Source: Chitinivibrionales bacterium (GTDB lineage Bacteria; Fibrobacterota; Chitinivibrionia; Chitinivibrionales; WJKA01). Taken from it: a DNA stretch of 64,000 nt. How positions within the stretch are numbered: the stretch's first letter is position 1; each line of letters begins with the position of its first letter. Under the pieces are notes generated by a model. It saw nothing but the letters and a program-made list of their open reading frames with translations, was not told where the DNA came from and made no database searches. The stretch is from NCBI GenBank assembly GCA_014728295.1, contig WJLW01000015.1, positions 62,001 through 126,000 of the forward strand. The letters run 5' to 3'. Shown here piece after piece: positions 47,364 through 56,742 of this stretch. Both the position numbers and the translations under genes were made by a program.

Positions 47364-47702
47364 ATGAAAATCGCAATCCCTTGTGTCAACAAAAAATTAA
47401 GTCGGCACTTCGGTCACTGCCAACACTTTGCCCTGATTGAGGCTGATAGGCAAGCCAAACAAATCGTTGCGGCGCAAATGCTCGATGCACCGGAACACGA
47501 ACCCGGCCTGCTGCCACGCTGGCTGGCCGAAAAAGGGGTCAATCTCGTCATTGCAGGTGGTATGGGATTTCGTGCCCAGCAAATCTTTGAGCAAAACGGC
47601 ATCGAAGTTCTGGCCGGCGTCCCGGTTGATGAGCCCGAAAAAATCGTCTCGGCCTGGTTGCAGGACAAGCTTGAGGTGGGAGTTAACACCTGCGATCATT
47701 AG
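47364..47702 (+). CDS. NifX/NifB-family (ORP-like) protein 3
   Basis: 112 residues. MKIAIPCVNKKLSRHFGHCQHFALIEAD and VNLVIAGGMGFRAQQIFEQNGIEVLAG show the COG1433 fold. RHFGHCQHF holds His and Cys residues well placed to bind a cluster; the C-terminal VNTCDH adds another pair. SD GAGGAGC. Last plus-strand gene of arm B; the three NifX-like proteins are divergent, not recent duplicates. Confidence 0.87.
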   Translation: MKIAIPCVNKKLSRHFGHCQHFALIEADRQAKQIVAAQMLDAPEHEPGLLPRWLAEKGVNLVIAGGMGFRAQQIFEQNGIEVLAGVPVDEPEKIVSAWLQDKLEVGVNTCDH

Positions 47703-47756
47703 CAGCGCTGCAATTGCGATCATGTATGCGAAGTTACGTCTTTGGATGATGTCCTA

Positions 47757-48122
47757 TTATTCCTTTGAGTCGGCGGCTACGAAATTTTGCTTCGGCCAGT
47801 TTCTGATAATCTGCATCACTTCCCGTACCCAAACGCATTCGCAGTGCATTGGGCATGACTCAAGATTGGTACTATCCTTGCACGCACCAACGCAATCCAC
47901 ATGGTGATAGTGATTCCCCTGAAATACCGGACCTTGGTACATATGCTTGAATTCGAAGGCCGATATCGCCATCGTCGATTTGCATGCATGATGATTGAAC
48001 GCAATTGCGCTCAGCTCGGGATGCATTGGTAATGCAAAATAGCCGCACAACCCAACGCCCTCATCACTTAAAAAGCGTTCGAGTGTATCCCACTCCTGAC
48101 CGCACGAGCAGGCTTTGAACAT
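47757..48122 (-). CDS. Small Cys/His-rich protein of unknown function
   Basis: 121 residues. MFKACSCGQEWDTLERFLSD, then LCGYFA, FNHHACKSTMAISAFEF, HYHHVDCVGACKDSTNLESCPMHCECVWVR: nine Cys and several His, suggesting metal binding. The start at 48122 has GGAGGTAGGT directly upstream, a very strong ribosome site; a TTG at 48137 is unnecessary. Convergent with the last NifX-like gene. I do not recognise the family. Its metal-binding look fits the ORP-like neighbourhood. Confidence 0.65.
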   Translation of the reverse strand: MFKACSCGQEWDTLERFLSDEGVGLCGYFALPMHPELSAIAFNHHACKSTMAISAFEFKHMYQGPVFQGNHYHHVDCVGACKDSTNLESCPMHCECVWVREVMQIIRNWPKQNFVAADSKE

Positions 48123-48137
48123 ACCTACCTCCGACAA

Positions 48138-48444
48138 GCGTTCAATTAAAATACCGGATATCTGGTTTTACTTGTTGCATACCTTCAAACCTCGAAATAA
48201 TGTTCACAAATAATGTTGACATAAATACCATTGCATGTCAAATACAAAACTTAAATTGAGCATTACAACAAAAAGCATTCCGGTAATTCGCAAAGAACAG
48301 ATCGTCGGCATCACCATTGACGAAGAGGTGTACGGCCACAATATCAACCCGCTCACCAACATCGTGCGTGAAGATGGCATGCATCCATTGCGACCAGTTT
48401 GTATGAACGGTATTACGGGGCGCAACTCCAGCTACGTGCATGAG
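48138..48444. other. Intergenic region between Cys-rich gene and decayed kinase
   Basis: No supported gene. A plus-strand frame beginning 48235 runs into the antisense of the kinase remnant and has no family match. The tandem repeat at 48195-48220 lies about 75-100 bp upstream of the Cys-rich gene. Confidence 0.4.
48195..48220. repeat. Tandem 13-bp direct repeat
   Basis: AAATAATGTTCAC is followed at once by AAATAATGTTGAC (12 of 13 identical). It sits upstream of the minus-strand Cys-rich gene and could be a regulator site. Confidence 0.45.
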
Positions 48445-49022
48445 CTAATTATGCAAAATTTTTCTTATTTTGGTGGCGATTTCGGAAGTACGCAGCGGCT
48501 TCATGACAAACTCCTTAACCCCGGCACTTATAGCCTGGGATTCATCAACGACGTTGCTATAGCCGGTACACAGAATGATCGGCATGTCGGGACGCAGCGA
48601 CAAGACTGCTCTGGACAACTCCATACCGCTCATTTCGGGCATGGTTTGATCGGTGATAAGTACATCAAAAGAACCCGGCGATTTACGAAATGCAGCAAGT
48701 GCCTGCGTTCGGTAATATCCTGCACGTGAACGATGGTATAGATAAAATTGCCCTCCGCATCAAATACCGGTATCGACGGGAATTGCCTGCTCATGGCAAC
48801 AACCGTCACCTTTCCTATTGAAGCAAGCCCTCCTGCATTGACATGGCGTTTACGCAATGCGATGGTGATGTTTCCTCCCCGGGGCATACAGATTGGATAA
48901 TTCGCTACAAAGATAGAACCTTCCACTGCACAGTGAGCGGCCTGGTTGTCATTTGCGCTATCAATGGGCCTTCCTGGATACATGGGTGACGCAGGATTTT
49001 GTGCCGAAGCTCGACTTACCAT
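48445..49022 (-). pseudogene. Decayed PAS-hybrid histidine kinase with core deleted
   Basis: The 5' part (49022 to ~48690) ends in a PAS segment (VFDAEGNFIYTIVHVQDITER). Directly after it, in another frame, begins the second half of a receiver (ALAAFRKSPGSFDVLITDQTMPEMSG, ending MKPLRTSEIATKIRKIL). The HisKA, HATPase and first receiver strands are missing, so an internal deletion has joined PAS to receiver out of frame. The ATG at 49022 overlaps the stop of the upstream hybrid kinase. The receiver is close to that of the 19-21 kb kinase, its probable paralogue. Confidence 0.75.
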
Positions 49023-51802
49023 ACCGAGATGAAAGATTCAAAATTTTTAAATTCACTTTCTAGATTAGAAAGCACCTGCGCTGCCCGCGCACAATCACCG
49101 GCGGCGCCTGCTTGCTCCATTTTATATGCTGTATCCTTCAGTGCCCCCGCACTTACGGATGCGGCGGCTCCTTTGAGTGCGTGTGCCAGCCGGCTGATAG
49201 TATCCCCGTCTTCACATTCAACAGCTTGGTTCAGCTTGGCGATTTTAGCGGGCGCATCCTGCAGAAACGCCTGAAGTATGGCATTGGCAGTCTGGGTATC
49301 ATCAGAGAGACGACTTAGCAAATCTGCTTTGTCAAATATGTGTTTTTGCAGCACCGCCGAATCATCCGTATCCATTGGAGCTCGATCAGGTGCGCCCGCG
49401 TTGTCGAGGCGGCCTGCTTGCCACGCGCGTTCTATGGCCTTGCGCAGCGCTTCCGGTTTAATCGGCTTGGAAATGTAATCATTCATGCCGGCATCTAGAC
49501 AGCGACGCCGGTCATCTTCATGCGCATGTGCAGTTAAGGCGATTATGGGCACGTCACGATTCAATACTGCAGCTCCCGGTTCTCTAATACGCCGCGTCGC
49601 CTCTATTCCGTCAACATTGGGCATCTGCAGGTCCATCAAAACCAGATCATAGGAAATGTCTTTCAACGATGCGAGCGCTTCAGCTCCGTCAGCCACGGCG
49701 TCAGCCTGAAAGCCAAGCTTTTTCAGTATAGCCAGGCCGACATACTGATTGGTGATATTGTCCTCGGCCAGCAGAATGCGTCCGGAAGCAGGTGCTTGTT
49801 TTGCTGCAGAATATGCAGTAACCGGCATCCGATGGTCTTGCCCCCCGAGGCCGGTTTGCAGAGAAAGAAGCGTTTGAAGCAGTAGCGATTTTCGAACCGG
49901 TTTGGCAAGGCAGGCGCTGAAACCAAGCTCCTCGAGACGCGCACTATCACTACCCTGCTCTAGCGAGGTCATCAATATCAGGCGGGTATCCCTGAAAGAA
50001 GATTTGCCCCTGAGCTGACGGGCGAGCATCTCGCCATTCACCAGGGGCATTTGCATATCAATTAGGGCAAACAGATATGGATCCTGCTCGTTGTTGGCTT
50101 TTCGCATCATCTCAAGTGCTGTTTTTGCGTCGCCGGCGGTATCCGCACGCATGTGCCACAGAGCAAACCAGGCTGCAAGAATTTCTCGACTGGTCGCATG
50201 ATCATCCACCGCGATTATACGCTTACCCGCAAGTGCGACCGGGGTTACCAGCCCTGCTTTAGCCTGCGCTTGCTTGCGAAAAGGAAGCTCGAACCAGAAT
50301 TCGGATCCTTTGCCCGGCATGGAATTTACACCGATTTCTCCACCCATTAATTCGACAAGCTGCTTTGATATTGCCAATCCTAAACCTGAACCGCCATATT
50401 TACGCGTCGTGGAGGCGTCGATCTGATGAAAATGCGAAAACAACCCGTCAATTTTGTCGGACGCTATGCCAATTCCGGTATCACGAACCGAATACCGGAT
50501 TCGCGCCTCGAGCTCCGAGTCGGCAATCAAATCAATACGAATGACAATTTCGCCGGTTTCGGTAAACTTGACGGCATTTCCCGCCAGATTAATAAGTATT
50601 TGACGAATGCGCCCCGGATCGCCGCGCAAAAGCAGAGGCAGTTGCGGCGCTAGAACCAGAAGAAATTCCAGTCCTTTTTCCTGGGCCCTGAAACCAATGC
50701 TTTCAGTGATTTCATCAAGCACTTTGCTCAGATCAAAATCAATCGTTTCGATCTCGAGTTTTCCGGATTCAATTTTCGAGAAGTCCAGAATGTCGTTGAT
50801 AATCGACATCAGCGCCTCTGCGCTGCTTTGCACGGTTTCGACATAGCGCTGCTGTTCAGCGTTGAGCCCCGTATCCAGCAACAGGCCGCTCATCCCGATG
50901 ATGCCATTCATCGGGGTACGTATTTCGTGACTCATGTTTGCGAGAAATTCGCTTTTTGCCGTGTTTGCCGCTTCGGCCTGAACAGTCAGCTCCTGAGCAC
51001 GTAGTGTCTGATTGAAAAGCTCTTCATTGGTTGTATGCAGCTCCTGCTCGTATGTTTTGCGCGTCGTTATGTCAAGTATCAATCCAAACGCTCCGCTGGA
51101 CCCCGATAGTTTGCTGAAGCGCACTTCCGACCAGACGGTTCCACCATCCTTGCGCGTGCACGGTATTTCAATCGGCGAGAAATCCTGTTCGCGGGCTTTG
51201 CGAAAAAACTCGTGTTTTGCTTCTTCTCGGTGCTCCCGGCATGCCAGATTCCAGGCGGGCATACCGATTAATTCACTTTCCGCATAGCCATACATGTCAC
51301 ACACCGCTTTATTCACATAAGTTAAGATTCCTTTCTGCGTTTGGAACAGACCTTCACGTATACTATCGGTAATTTCCCGGTGCTTTGCTTCACTTTCCTG
51401 CAGTTTTTTCAACGCGTTGATACGTTCAAGTATACTGCGAGAAATACTGAACATTCCGCAAACACGCTGAGCTTTATCAAAGAGCGGGGAAATCGATAAA
51501 AACACTGGAAAAATCTCTGCGCTTTTATGACGGCAAACCACTTCTCCCGACCATGATTGGCCTTCAAAAACAGGTGCAAATATATGCGCAAATTGTTCGA
51601 GCATTTCGGTGTTGCCAATCAGCTCCTTCACCGATCTGCCAATGGCCTCCTCTTCCCGCCATCCGTAAATATTTTCGGCGCCGCCATTCCAGAAAGTAAT
51701 CGTGCCGTTACAATCGGAGGCAATAATTGCATTTACGCTCGAACGAACAACCTGCTGATAAAAATTTGACGGGAGATTCTTCTGATAGTAGGGGTCACTC
51801 AT
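49016..51802 (-). CDS. Hybrid histidine kinase PAS-PAS-HK-REC-REC-HPt
   Basis: 928 residues, soluble. Two PAS at ~15-125 and ~140-265, HisKA (FLANMSHEIRTPMNGIIGM), HATPase_c (GSGLGLAISKQ), receiver 1 (AVDDHATSRE; FALIDMQMPLVNGE), receiver 2 (LLAEDNITNQ; LVLMDLQMPNVDG), C-terminal HPt (RLAHALKGAAAS). All phosphorelay residues appear intact, giving a full BarA-type relay. The start at 51802 is supported by GGCGGGTGAG; a GTG at 51814 is also possible. The phosphate acceptor beyond HPt is not encoded nearby. It precedes the decayed kinase in an operon. Confidence 0.92.
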   Translation of the reverse strand: MSDPYYQKNLPSNFYQQVVRSSVNAIIASDCNGTITFWNGGAENIYGWREEEAIGRSVKELIGNTEMLEQFAHIFAPVFEGQSWSGEVVCRHKSAEIFPVFLSISPLFDKAQRVCGMFSISRSILERINALKKLQESEAKHREITDSIREGLFQTQKGILTYVNKAVCDMYGYAESELIGMPAWNLACREHREEAKHEFFRKAREQDFSPIEIPCTRKDGGTVWSEVRFSKLSGSSGAFGLILDITTRKTYEQELHTTNEELFNQTLRAQELTVQAEAANTAKSEFLANMSHEIRTPMNGIIGMSGLLLDTGLNAEQQRYVETVQSSAEALMSIINDILDFSKIESGKLEIETIDFDLSKVLDEITESIGFRAQEKGLEFLLVLAPQLPLLLRGDPGRIRQILINLAGNAVKFTETGEIVIRIDLIADSELEARIRYSVRDTGIGIASDKIDGLFSHFHQIDASTTRKYGGSGLGLAISKQLVELMGGEIGVNSMPGKGSEFWFELPFRKQAQAKAGLVTPVALAGKRIIAVDDHATSREILAAWFALWHMRADTAGDAKTALEMMRKANNEQDPYLFALIDMQMPLVNGEMLARQLRGKSSFRDTRLILMTSLEQGSDSARLEELGFSACLAKPVRKSLLLQTLLSLQTGLGGQDHRMPVTAYSAAKQAPASGRILLAEDNITNQYVGLAILKKLGFQADAVADGAEALASLKDISYDLVLMDLQMPNVDGIEATRRIREPGAAVLNRDVPIIALTAHAHEDDRRRCLDAGMNDYISKPIKPEALRKAIERAWQAGRLDNAGAPDRAPMDTDDSAVLQKHIFDKADLLSRLSDDTQTANAILQAFLQDAPAKIAKLNQAVECEDGDTISRLAHALKGAAASVSAGALKDTAYKMEQAGAAGDCARAAQVLSNLESEFKNFESFISVW

Positions 51803-51958
51803 AGTATTACTCACCCGCCGATGCTATCAGGATAAACCGGTTGCGGTTTGCGTGCATAATAGAATGGATAAGCTTTGCCGTGGACACTACTCACAATAAT
51901 AGCATATATCGAAAATGATTGTCAAAAATCAATGACGCGCTCTGAAACATTTACGGCC

Positions 51959-53731
51959 TCACAACCGAAACAACCCGACCACCTCTTTCAATTTCGCAGC
52001 CAGCCCGGTGAGTTGAGCGGCATTGCTGTTGACCTGATTAACGCCGCGCGACGTCTCCTGAGCGGCTTCGTTGATGCCCTGAATATTGGCGGAAATCTCA
52101 TTCATACCGCTCGCCGATTCGCTGACATTGCGCGATACTTCTTTTGAAGATTGACTCGCTCCGGCAGTATTACGGGCAATTTCGTTGGTAGTAGCCGATT
52201 GCTCTTCTACCGATGCAACAATCGTCTGTGAAATAGAGTTGAGCTCGTCGATAATTTCGGCAATCTCGGCAATGGCGGTGATACTCTGATTAGAATTATC
52301 CTGCATCTCTTCAACCATCGATCGTATCTCGGCCGTGGCGTCACTTGTTTGTCTGGCAAGATCTTTGACTTCTTTGGCAACCACCGCAAATCCTTTGCCG
52401 GCCTCACCGGCAGAGGCGGCTTCAATCGTTGCATTGAGCGCAAGCAAATTGGTCTGATCGGCGATGTCGTTGATGACGTCGACAACTTTGCTGATTCGTT
52501 GCGCGGCCGCGCCGAGTTGATTCATCTTTTCGCTGGTAGATTTTGCCTTGCAATTTGCATCGCGGGCGACTTGCGATTCGCGCTGACAGTTTTGGGCAAC
52601 TTCATTGAGCGATGCACTCATTTGTTCAATTGAAGAGGATATTGACGTAAAAGTATCGGAGATTTGTTCGGTGGCTGATGAAATATTGTTGATGCCGGCA
52701 GATGCTTCTTCGGTTGAGGAAGCGACAACCGCCGATTGAGTGCTCATCTCTTCGGCACTGGCGGCAATGCGCGTTGATGTTGACGAAAGCTCCCCGGCGG
52801 AATCGGAAACGACGTTGGAATTATCACTCAGGCTATGTATAATTGTTCGCAGGGAAGCAACCGTCTTATTGGTCGCCGTTGCCATCTGTCCGATTTCATC
52901 ATTCGAATTGACCGTACACGAAACCGATAGATCATTTCTGCCCAGCGCATCAATGGTGTTCTTGACATTAAGCACCGGCTTTTCGATACTGTTGCGAATG
53001 ATAACAATAAACAATACGGCCAGCACCGCTAATCCGACAATGGCAACTGCAGCAGCAGTCGCCACAGTAGAACACAGTTCGGCATCTGCTTTGTCAAGCG
53101 ACTGGATAACCTCAAATGCACCATGCACTTCGCCCGCCTTCCAATCCTCCATTCTCGCCCCTAACGGATCGAGGCCCGCAGTATTTCCCCACAACCGGTC
53201 CGATGTGGCCGGATCACCGTGGCATACCAGACAAGATTGGGTCAATTTGACGGGACGAAAATATCTGATGGCGTTCATCGACTTATCATATGCATGCCAT
53301 TCGTCAAGGTTCTCTTCTTTCAGATGAGTAAGCGCCCGCGCTTCGAATTCATCCGGCTCATTGTCGGGATTGCGCGGCTTGAATTTGGGGACGCGAAATT
53401 CATACTCCAGCTCATCAGCTTTGCGCTTGGCTGCATTCCAGGCAGAAACAACGGGAACTTCAGATAGAATCTTGCCAACTTCCCCCTGTTCACTGTATGC
53501 TCGTAATTGTTCAACAGTAAACAGCCCCTGCTTCCATTTTTCTTCCATCTCCTGGCGCACCGACTCGGTATTGAGGTTTATGGTACGCGCCTTGTCAATA
53601 TAGCGTTCCTTGATGGTGAGTCGGGCATGCAGATAGTACATAGCGAAAAACACAACCATGAGCAGCAAGGGCAATGCAATACCAATGGTGACAATCTTTT
53701 TGCGCAGTGACAGATTATGAAGTAAGGACAT
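51959..53731 (-). CDS. Methyl-accepting chemotaxis protein with DUF3365 c-heme sensor
   Basis: 590 residues. TM1 at ~12-35 ([22 protein letters not shown]), a ~180-residue extracytoplasmic DUF3365-type domain with the c-type heme motif CLVCH at 167-171 (SCLVCHGDP), TM2 ([18 protein letters not shown]), HAMP, MCP domain ([20 protein letters not shown]). Periplasmic c-heme domains sense redox state or gases; this would be a redox/O2/NO chemoreceptor. Start 53731 with GGGAGG 5 nt upstream. Monocistronic; its signalling part is close to that of the CZB-like receptor. Confidence 0.88.
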   Translation of the reverse strand: MSLLHNLSLRKKIVTIGIALPLLLMVVFFAMYYLHARLTIKERYIDKARTINLNTESVRQEMEEKWKQGLFTVEQLRAYSEQGEVGKILSEVPVVSAWNAAKRKADELEYEFRVPKFKPRNPDNEPDEFEARALTHLKEENLDEWHAYDKSMNAIRYFRPVKLTQSCLVCHGDPATSDRLWGNTAGLDPLGARMEDWKAGEVHGAFEVIQSLDKADAELCSTVATAAAVAIVGLAVLAVLFIVIIRNSIEKPVLNVKNTIDALGRNDLSVSCTVNSNDEIGQMATATNKTVASLRTIIHSLSDNSNVVSDSAGELSSTSTRIAASAEEMSTQSAVVASSTEEASAGINNISSATEQISDTFTSISSSIEQMSASLNEVAQNCQRESQVARDANCKAKSTSEKMNQLGAAAQRISKVVDVINDIADQTNLLALNATIEAASAGEAGKGFAVVAKEVKDLARQTSDATAEIRSMVEEMQDNSNQSITAIAEIAEIIDELNSISQTIVASVEEQSATTNEIARNTAGASQSSKEVSRNVSESASGMNEISANIQGINEAAQETSRGVNQVNSNAAQLTGLAAKLKEVVGLFRL

Positions 53732-53929
53732 GCTACCTCCCAGCAAAATGGTGCTGCAGGAAACTGCACCGGTGGTCCCCGCGAGCATCCCTTAATCAAT
53801 GATTGAAGAAGAACCATCTCATGGTAACATGTAAATGAAAGATAGTCAATTAATTCCAGCAATCTTGTGAATATTAATAATTCCGCAAAATATTGCATAT
53901 TTCGCAATCTATGTAGTATTTTGTCAAAC

Positions 53930-54577
53930 ATGGAAAATGAAATCCTGACAATCGAGGAAGTTGCCCGCTATCTGCGGGTATCCGAGCGCACGGTATATGA
54001 CTGGGCGCAGAAGGGAGAAATTCCCTGCGGGCGTCTCGGTTCATCCTGGAGATTTCGCCGGGAAGATATCATTGAGTGGGTGGACGCAAATATTCCTTCA
54101 TTTTCGGCACGGACAAAGGCGAACAGCACTCCGCGCCTGGCAAATGTGTTGACACCCCGGCGCAGTTTGATTCTGCATAACCAGACCAAATCATCAGCCC
54201 TGCCGGCGATCATTCAATCATTTGCAGCAACCCCGGAAATCACGTCAATCGGAAAACTGACCGAAGGCATTATCAAGCGGGAAGCACTCATGAGTACCGG
54301 TCTGGGACGCGGGGTGGCGATTCCGCATATCCGGGATCTCTCGATCAAGGACATCGTACTTGCCTTTGCGCATGTGCGTCCTCCATTGACAGATTACGAA
54401 TCGATAGACGATCAACCAATAGAATTCATTGCCATGATTGCCGCATCCAGAAACCAGCATGCCGGTCATATCGCGCTGCTGGCAAAGATTAGCAATCGGC
54501 TCAAAAATGAAAACATCCGCAACCGGATCCGCCGGGCCTCCGATCCCGGAGAGGTGTATGCGGCATTACTGGTATAG
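53930..54577 (+). CDS. HTH (excisionase-type)-EIIA(Ntr/Fru) fusion regulator
   Basis: 215 residues. The N-terminal HTH (LTIEEVARYLRVSERTVYDWAQKGEIPCGRLGSSWRFRREDI) is the MerR/excisionase type at ~5-55; a PTS EIIA type-2 domain is at ~70-210 with the active His133 in GVAIPHIRD. The phosphorylation state of EIIA could thus control DNA binding; a similar fusion exists in Chlamydia. It lacks a clear SD. First of a three-gene operon with EIIA and a CPA2 antiporter. Confidence 0.82.
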   Translation: MENEILTIEEVARYLRVSERTVYDWAQKGEIPCGRLGSSWRFRREDIIEWVDANIPSFSARTKANSTPRLANVLTPRRSLILHNQTKSSALPAIIQSFAATPEITSIGKLTEGIIKREALMSTGLGRGVAIPHIRDLSIKDIVLAFAHVRPPLTDYESIDDQPIEFIAMIAASRNQHAGHIALLAKISNRLKNENIRNRIRRASDPGEVYAALLV

Positions 54578-54604
54578 CCACATCAGACGCGGGAGCAGGT
54601 TAGT

Positions 54605-55417
54605 ATGAGTTTGATTGATTTTCTACGCGAAGAATGCATCCGGGTGCACAGCACCGCACCCGACAAACCGGCACTGCTGGCCCTAATTGCCGAGCTGGCA
54701 AAAAATTGCCCGGTACTCGATCCGGTTCCTACCTGCAAGCTGCTGCAAAGCCTCCAAAAGCGCGAAGCTTTAGGCTCAACCGGTTTTCAGAACGGGGTGG
54801 CCATACCGCACTGCCTGCTGGATGAAGTGCCGGATTTTGTAGTCGGTTTCGTGACGCATGAAGCGGGTGTTGATTTTACTGCGCTTGACGGCAAGCCGAC
54901 CTATCTCATCCCTTTCATCATCGGACCGAACAGCAAGCGCAATGATCATATACGACTGCTCTCGGCCATTTCCCGTGTACTGGCAAATGCCGATGTCGCC
55001 GCAGCGTTGCGCAAGTCAAACTCACCGGCTGTTCTGCGGGAGAGTTTTCTCAGGCAACTGGGCGAATCATTTGTCAAAGATACGGTCTCCCGTCGAAATT
55101 TGATAATCATCACGATTCAGGACGAGACTCTCTTTCACGATACGCTGCAGCTTTTTTCCGAAGCCGAAGACTGTTATCTCTCGGTTGTCAACGCACAAGA
55201 CTGCTCCGAGCATCTGCACAGCATGCCCCTTTTTGCCGCCTTCTGGAGCGAAAGCAAAAAGGGCTTTCATCGCGTCATTTTCGCATCGATCAAGCATTCG
55301 CTGGCCAATGATCTGGTGCGTAAGCTGGATACGTTTTTGCAGGGCCTGAAGGACAAACGCGGCATTTTTGTACAGATGCTCGATGTGCCGTATTCCGCCG
55401 GATCGCTTGACTTGTAA
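54605..55417 (+). CDS. EIIA(Ntr/Fru)-like protein with extra C-terminal domain
   Basis: 270 residues. EIIA domain at ~1-145 with His69 in NGVAIPHCLLDE, and a second domain at ~155-265 (RRNLIIITIQDETLFHDTLQLFSEAEDCYLSVVNAQD) that resembles a small ferredoxin-like alpha/beta sensor module. It probably regulates the antiporter next to it, as EIIA(Ntr) proteins do with potassium and other transporters. 28 bp after the HTH-EIIA gene, 10 bp before the antiporter gene. Confidence 0.78.
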   Translation: MSLIDFLREECIRVHSTAPDKPALLALIAELAKNCPVLDPVPTCKLLQSLQKREALGSTGFQNGVAIPHCLLDEVPDFVVGFVTHEAGVDFTALDGKPTYLIPFIIGPNSKRNDHIRLLSAISRVLANADVAAALRKSNSPAVLRESFLRQLGESFVKDTVSRRNLIIITIQDETLFHDTLQLFSEAEDCYLSVVNAQDCSEHLHSMPLFAAFWSESKKGFHRVIFASIKHSLANDLVRKLDTFLQGLKDKRGIFVQMLDVPYSAGSLDL

Positions 55418-55426
55418 GGTTGCCCT

Positions 55427-56683
55427 ATGCTCATTACGCCCGAGTCCCTGCCGCCCCTGCTGGTGATTGGCCTTGCCGTTTTCGGCAGTCTGTATGCCGG
55501 CAAGCTGGCGAACCTGATCAAGCTGCCGTCACTAATCGGCTTTATGCTGATCGGCGTGCTGGCGGGCCCCTCGCTCTTCAACCTGATTGGCGAACCGCTG
55601 CAGCACCACCTGTCGTTTATCACCGAGATTGCACTTGCGTTTGTCGCCATTTCGATTGGCCTGGAATTGAGCATTCCGTCGCTGAAAAAGATGGGCAAGG
55701 GCATTGTGCTGATTATTTTCACAGAATCTCTGGGGGCATTTGTGCTGGTTACCCTGCTGGTCTGGCTGATTACCCGGGATGTGGCGACAGCCCTGATATT
55801 CGGCGCCATCGCACCGGCCAGCGCACCGGCGGGAACAGTTGCCATAATCAAGGAATACCGCGCCGCGGGCCCGCTCACCAAAGCGCTCTATGCCGTTGTT
55901 GGTTTTGATGACGGGCTGGGAATCATCATATTCGGTTTTGCCGCCGCAATCGCACGATCTCTGCTGCTGGCGCAGACGGGCTCGAATGATATCAGCCTGC
56001 TTGCGATGCTGCAGCGCCCCGTTATCGAAGTTGCCGGGGGAGTGGTGTGCGGAGCTCTCAGCGCCGTCGCCTTTTCATTTCTGGGAAGACGCCTGAAAGA
56101 AAGCAGAGATATTTTTATCCTGCTTTTTGCCGCTACCTTGATTATATCCGGCGTGTGCGCACAGTTTCACTTCTCGATAATTTTGACAAATATGATCCTG
56201 GGCATGGTGGTGACCAATTCTCAGCCGTTTACCTTTACTCGTAAGATTCACACCGAACTGGCCAATGTCATGCCGCTGCTGTTTGTGCTGTTCTTCACCC
56301 TGGCCGGCGCAAATCTGCATGTTGCTGCGCTGCCCTCCCTGGGCTTGCTGGGCATATTTTATGTGATCGGCAGAGCCCTGGGACTAATTGGCGGGGCCCG
56401 GATCGGAGCAATTATCGGCAATGTGCAGCCCGTAATTCGCAAGTTTGTGGGATTAGGCATTTTGTCGCAGGCGGGAGTTGCTATCGGATTGTCCCTCATA
56501 GTCAAACACGAGTTCAGCGGTATCGGCGCGGTGGGTGAACAGGGAGAGACTTCCGGATCAATTCTGGGCGCGACAGTGATTACAACCATCACTGCAACAT
56601 GTATTTTATTTGAGATCGTTGGTCCAATTCTGACCAAATTCGCCCTCGGCAAGGCAGGCGAACTCAATAAAGAACGTTCTTAA
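55427..56683 (+). CDS. CPA2-family cation:proton antiporter
   Basis: 418 residues, about 12 membrane helices. N-terminal GLAVFGSLYAGKLANLIKLPSLIGFMLIGVLAGP, central APASAPAGTVAIIKEYRAAGP with the ion-site FDDGLGII, typical of Na+/H+ or K+/H+ exchangers of the CPA2 (KefB/NhaS-like) group. No cytosolic TrkA domain, so control may come from the two EIIA proteins upstream. Last gene of the operon, 10 bp after the second EIIA. Confidence 0.88.
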   Translation: MLITPESLPPLLVIGLAVFGSLYAGKLANLIKLPSLIGFMLIGVLAGPSLFNLIGEPLQHHLSFITEIALAFVAISIGLELSIPSLKKMGKGIVLIIFTESLGAFVLVTLLVWLITRDVATALIFGAIAPASAPAGTVAIIKEYRAAGPLTKALYAVVGFDDGLGIIIFGFAAAIARSLLLAQTGSNDISLLAMLQRPVIEVAGGVVCGALSAVAFSFLGRRLKESRDIFILLFAATLIISGVCAQFHFSIILTNMILGMVVTNSQPFTFTRKIHTELANVMPLLFVLFFTLAGANLHVAALPSLGLLGIFYVIGRALGLIGGARIGAIIGNVQPVIRKFVGLGILSQAGVAIGLSLIVKHEFSGIGAVGEQGETSGSILGATVITTITATCILFEIVGPILTKFALGKAGELNKERS

Positions 56684-56742
56684 TACGAACTGACGTACGA
56701 CAAAGCTGATCCGATACTGCAGCACAAAAAAAGGAGCCAAAT

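Noticed and set aside
47704..47713. GCAGCGCTGC palindrome after the last NifX-like gene
   Set aside because: Only 10 bp, no T tract and no second copy; not enough to call a site or terminator.
48235..48729. 164-codon plus-strand frame
   Set aside because: Most of it lies antisense to the recognisable receiver and PAS remnants; no family match in the rest.
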